From JANWXR01 sp964608265 (GTDB taxonomy: Bacteria; Chloroflexota; Anaerolineae; Anaerolineales; UBA6663): a DNA stretch of 19,949 bases. Location of the stretch: NCBI GenBank assembly GCA_964608265.1, contig CAZSNP010000075.1, forward strand, positions 1 to 19,949. Direction: 5' to 3'. Numbering within the stretch: position 1 is the first letter of the stretch; each line of letters begins with the position of its first letter. The notes below the pieces were generated by a model. It had not been told where the DNA came from, did no database searches, and worked only from the letters and a program-made list of their open reading frames with translations. Positions 18,280 to 19,949 of this stretch are shown here, in pieces. Both the position numbers and the translations under genes were made by a program.

Positions 18280-18822
18280 ATGAGTGACTCAAGCGCCGCC
18301 GCCGAACGCGCCCTCGTCGAGCGCGCCCTGCGCGGCGACGCGGAGGCCTATGGCCAGCTCGTCCGGCTGCACCAGAGCGCGGTGTTCAGCGTCTGTTACC
18401 GGATGATGCACGACCGGGCTGAGGCCGAGGACGCCGCGCAGGAGGCCTTTCTGCGGGCGCATGCGCGGCTGAGGACTTTCGACCTTGCGCGCCCATTCGG
18501 CCCGTGGATGCGGCGGGTGGCGGCGAACTTGTGCCTTAATCGGCTGGAGAGCCGCAAGGCTGAGGCGCCCCTGGATGAGGAGCGCGACCGGGCGACGACG
18601 GGTGATCCCGAAACTGCACACGCCCAGGCCGAACAATCCGCAGCGGTGCGCGCCGCCATCGCCGGGTTGCCGCCGCACTATCGCGCCGTCGTCGAGTTGC
18701 GCCATTTTCAGGAGTTGAGCTACGATGAGATCGCAGTGGAACTGAGGCTGCCGCTGAGTGATGTCAAGAGCCACCTCTTCCGCGCGCGCAAGTTGCTGGC
18801 GGAGAGGCTGCGTGAACCGTGA
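18280..18822 (+). CDS. ECF-type RNA polymerase sigma factor
   Basis: From the ATG at 18280 this is a 180-residue alternative sigma factor of the extracytoplasmic-function class. Region 2 spans about 21-95, with the core-binding and -10 recognition segment YRMMHDRAEAEDAAQEAFLR (40-59). After a short linker, region 4 spans about 124-176, with the helix-turn-helix ELSYDEIAVELRLPLSDVKS. There is no region 1.1 or 3, as usual for ECF factors. An open frame extends 42 codons upstream but translates repeat DNA, so the internal ATG is preferred; only a weak CAGG precedes it. It is followed 13 nt later by its likely anti-sigma factor. The stimulus and target promoters are unknown; the divergent pullulanase is a possible target. 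Confidence 0.92.
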   Translation: MSDSSAAAERALVERALRGDAEAYGQLVRLHQSAVFSVCYRMMHDRAEAEDAAQEAFLRAHARLRTFDLARPFGPWMRRVAANLCLNRLESRKAEAPLDEERDRATTGDPETAHAQAEQSAAVRAAIAGLPPHYRAVVELRHFQELSYDEIAVELRLPLSDVKSHLFRARKLLAERLREP

Positions 18823-18835
18823 GGCGTGAACGACT

Positions 18836-19429
18836 ATGCACCTGACCGACGAATTGCTGAACGAGTACCTGGATGAAGCGTTGGAGGCTGAGGCCCGCGC
18901 GCGAGCGGCCTCGCACCTCGCCGGTTGCGCGGAATGTGCGGCGCGGCTCGCCGCCCTGCGCGCGCTGTTCACCACGCTCGACGCCCTGCCGGAGGTCCCG
19001 CTCGACCGCGACCTGAGCGCGGCTGTGGTAGCACGCCTCCCACGCGCCACACCCGAATGGCGACCGGCCATCCACTGGCTCATCGTCGCCCAGGCTGTCG
19101 CCGCCGTATTGCTCCTCGCCTTCGCCGCGCCGGTCATCATGGGCAACCTCGCGCCCGCCGGGGTTTCGAGGCTGGGCCAGCCCATCGCTCAGTTCGCGCT
19201 GGATTTGCTGGCCGGTTTCCAGGCGCAATGGCAAAGCCTGCTGGGCGCTCTCGCCTGGTTGAGCTCACAGGGCCTCGCCGGCGTGCGCGCTGTTACCGAG
19301 CCGCTGACCGAGGCCTCGACCGTGCTGCTCGGCGGGGTCGCTGCCGGGCTGGCCGTGTTGTGGCTGGTCGGCAACGGCGTGCTGTTGCGCTCCACTCTTA
19401 CCACCCGGAGTCATCGATGGAAGATCTGA
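18836..19429 (+). CDS. Zinc-finger anti-sigma factor with two membrane segments
   Basis: This 197-residue protein starts with the zinc-binding anti-sigma (ZAS / zf-HC2) motif, His27-x3-Cys31-x2-Cys34 in SHLAGCAEC, which binds and silences the cognate ECF sigma factor in the cytoplasm. Two hydrophobic segments follow (about 80-103 and 162-185), separated by a roughly 58-residue segment probably outside the membrane that could sense an envelope signal or undergo proteolysis. It lies 13 nt after the sigma gene, so the two are almost certainly co-transcribed. The last 13 bases overlap the next gene. The motif and the neighbourhood make the role confident; the signal is unknown. Confidence 0.9.
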   Translation: MHLTDELLNEYLDEALEAEARARAASHLAGCAECAARLAALRALFTTLDALPEVPLDRDLSAAVVARLPRATPEWRPAIHWLIVAQAVAAVLLLAFAAPVIMGNLAPAGVSRLGQPIAQFALDLLAGFQAQWQSLLGALAWLSSQGLAGVRAVTEPLTEASTVLLGGVAAGLAVLWLVGNGVLLRSTLTTRSHRWKI

Positions 19430-19893
19430 TCCGCGCCGTCGTCGTCATCAGCGCCGGCGCCGCGCTCATGGTGCCCTTCATCCTGTCGGTTGGCGCGCTG
19501 TTCCCGCGCCGAGTCGCGCGCACCCGCGCCCTGGCCGAGGCGCGCCCGGGCCGCAGCGTCGTCGTCGGCGCCGTCAACCTGCTCTTCCTCGGCGGCCTCG
19601 GCCTCGCCTTCTCCGCGCTGGCCGATGCGGTCGGCAACGAACTGCCCCGCCTGCCCGCCCTGCTCATCCTCGCCGTGTTGAGCATCGCCGTCGCCTTCGG
19701 GCTGACGGCCGTCGCGCAACTCATCGGCGCGCGGCTGCGACCCAACGCCGGCGACCTGCACCGCGATGTGTGGGGCATACTCGTCCTCAGCCTCGGAAGC
19801 GCGCTGCCCGTCATCGGCTGGTTCGCGCTGTTGCCGTATGCCGCCTGCCTCGGCCTCGGCGCGTTCATCCTCAGCTTCTTCATCCGCGAATAA
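19417..19893 (+). CDS. Small multi-spanning membrane protein of the sigma/anti-sigma operon
   Basis: This 158-residue protein starts inside the end of the anti-sigma gene (13-nt overlap), with GGAG 6 nt before its ATG, so it is translationally coupled. Hydrophobic segments lie at about 4-29, 48-69, 81-104 and 118-157 (the last long enough for two helices), and a basic, hydrophilic stretch at 30-46 contains PRRVARTRALAEARPGR. I do not recognise a family. The spacing of segments recalls membrane regions found with bactofilin-type proteins next to ECF sigma factors, but no polymer-forming beta-helix is visible here. It may modulate the anti-sigma factor or act in the envelope; both are guesses. 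The frame is open further upstream but antisense-like, and the coupled ATG is best. Confidence 0.75.
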   Translation: MEDLIRAVVVISAGAALMVPFILSVGALFPRRVARTRALAEARPGRSVVVGAVNLLFLGGLGLAFSALADAVGNELPRLPALLILAVLSIAVAFGLTAVAQLIGARLRPNAGDLHRDVWGILVLSLGSALPVIGWFALLPYAACLGLGAFILSFFIRE

Positions 19894-19949
19894 GCACGAC
19901 GGAAAACAAAAGGGCAGGCGGAAGACACGGGAAACAGCGCGCGGATTTT

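Overview
This 19.9 kb window is GC-rich bacterial chromosome. It reads most like Chloroflexota (Anaerolineae-like), an inference from three traits: a lipoprotein sugar-binding protein with a Pro/Ala/Thr linker, enlarged sugar ABC permeases, and intergenic spaces filled with several families of palindromic repeats. No rRNA, tRNA, CRISPR array, transposase or phage gene was seen, and no gene-free stretch exceeds about 170 bases.

Left part (1-10278, minus strand): a sugar-uptake and catabolism cluster, read right to left. The order is a LacI-type regulator, a lipoprotein solute-binding protein, two permeases, a HAD-IIA phosphatase, an FGGY kinase of glycerol-kinase type and a GH42 beta-galactosidase. 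No transport ATPase is present, so a shared one encoded elsewhere is presumed. The regulator has a near-consensus sigma-70 promoter with a 14-bp palindrome between it and the start codon, and a degenerate copy lies just upstream of the binding-protein gene. A galactosidase, a glycerol-type kinase and a phosphatase together suggest uptake of a beta-galactoside, possibly beta-galactosyl-glycerol (hypothesis).

Middle (10279-14107): a monomeric-sarcosine-oxidase-like flavoenzyme (minus), with its own near-consensus promoter, lies divergent from a CocE/NonD serine hydrolase (plus). The hydrolase converges on a YbaK-type aminoacyl-tRNA deacylase (minus), with a long palindrome between them.

Right part (14249-19893): a large secreted type I pullulanase with three tandem X25-like modules and a C-terminal membrane anchor (minus). 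Divergent from it is a likely three-gene operon: ECF sigma factor, zinc-finger anti-sigma factor with two membrane segments, and a small multi-spanning membrane protein overlapping it by 13 bases.

A recurring theme is the number of unrelated palindromic or tandem repeats in the spacers. Several sit where a ribosome-binding site would be, and one AT-rich repeat appears to be inserted in frame inside the hydrolase gene.
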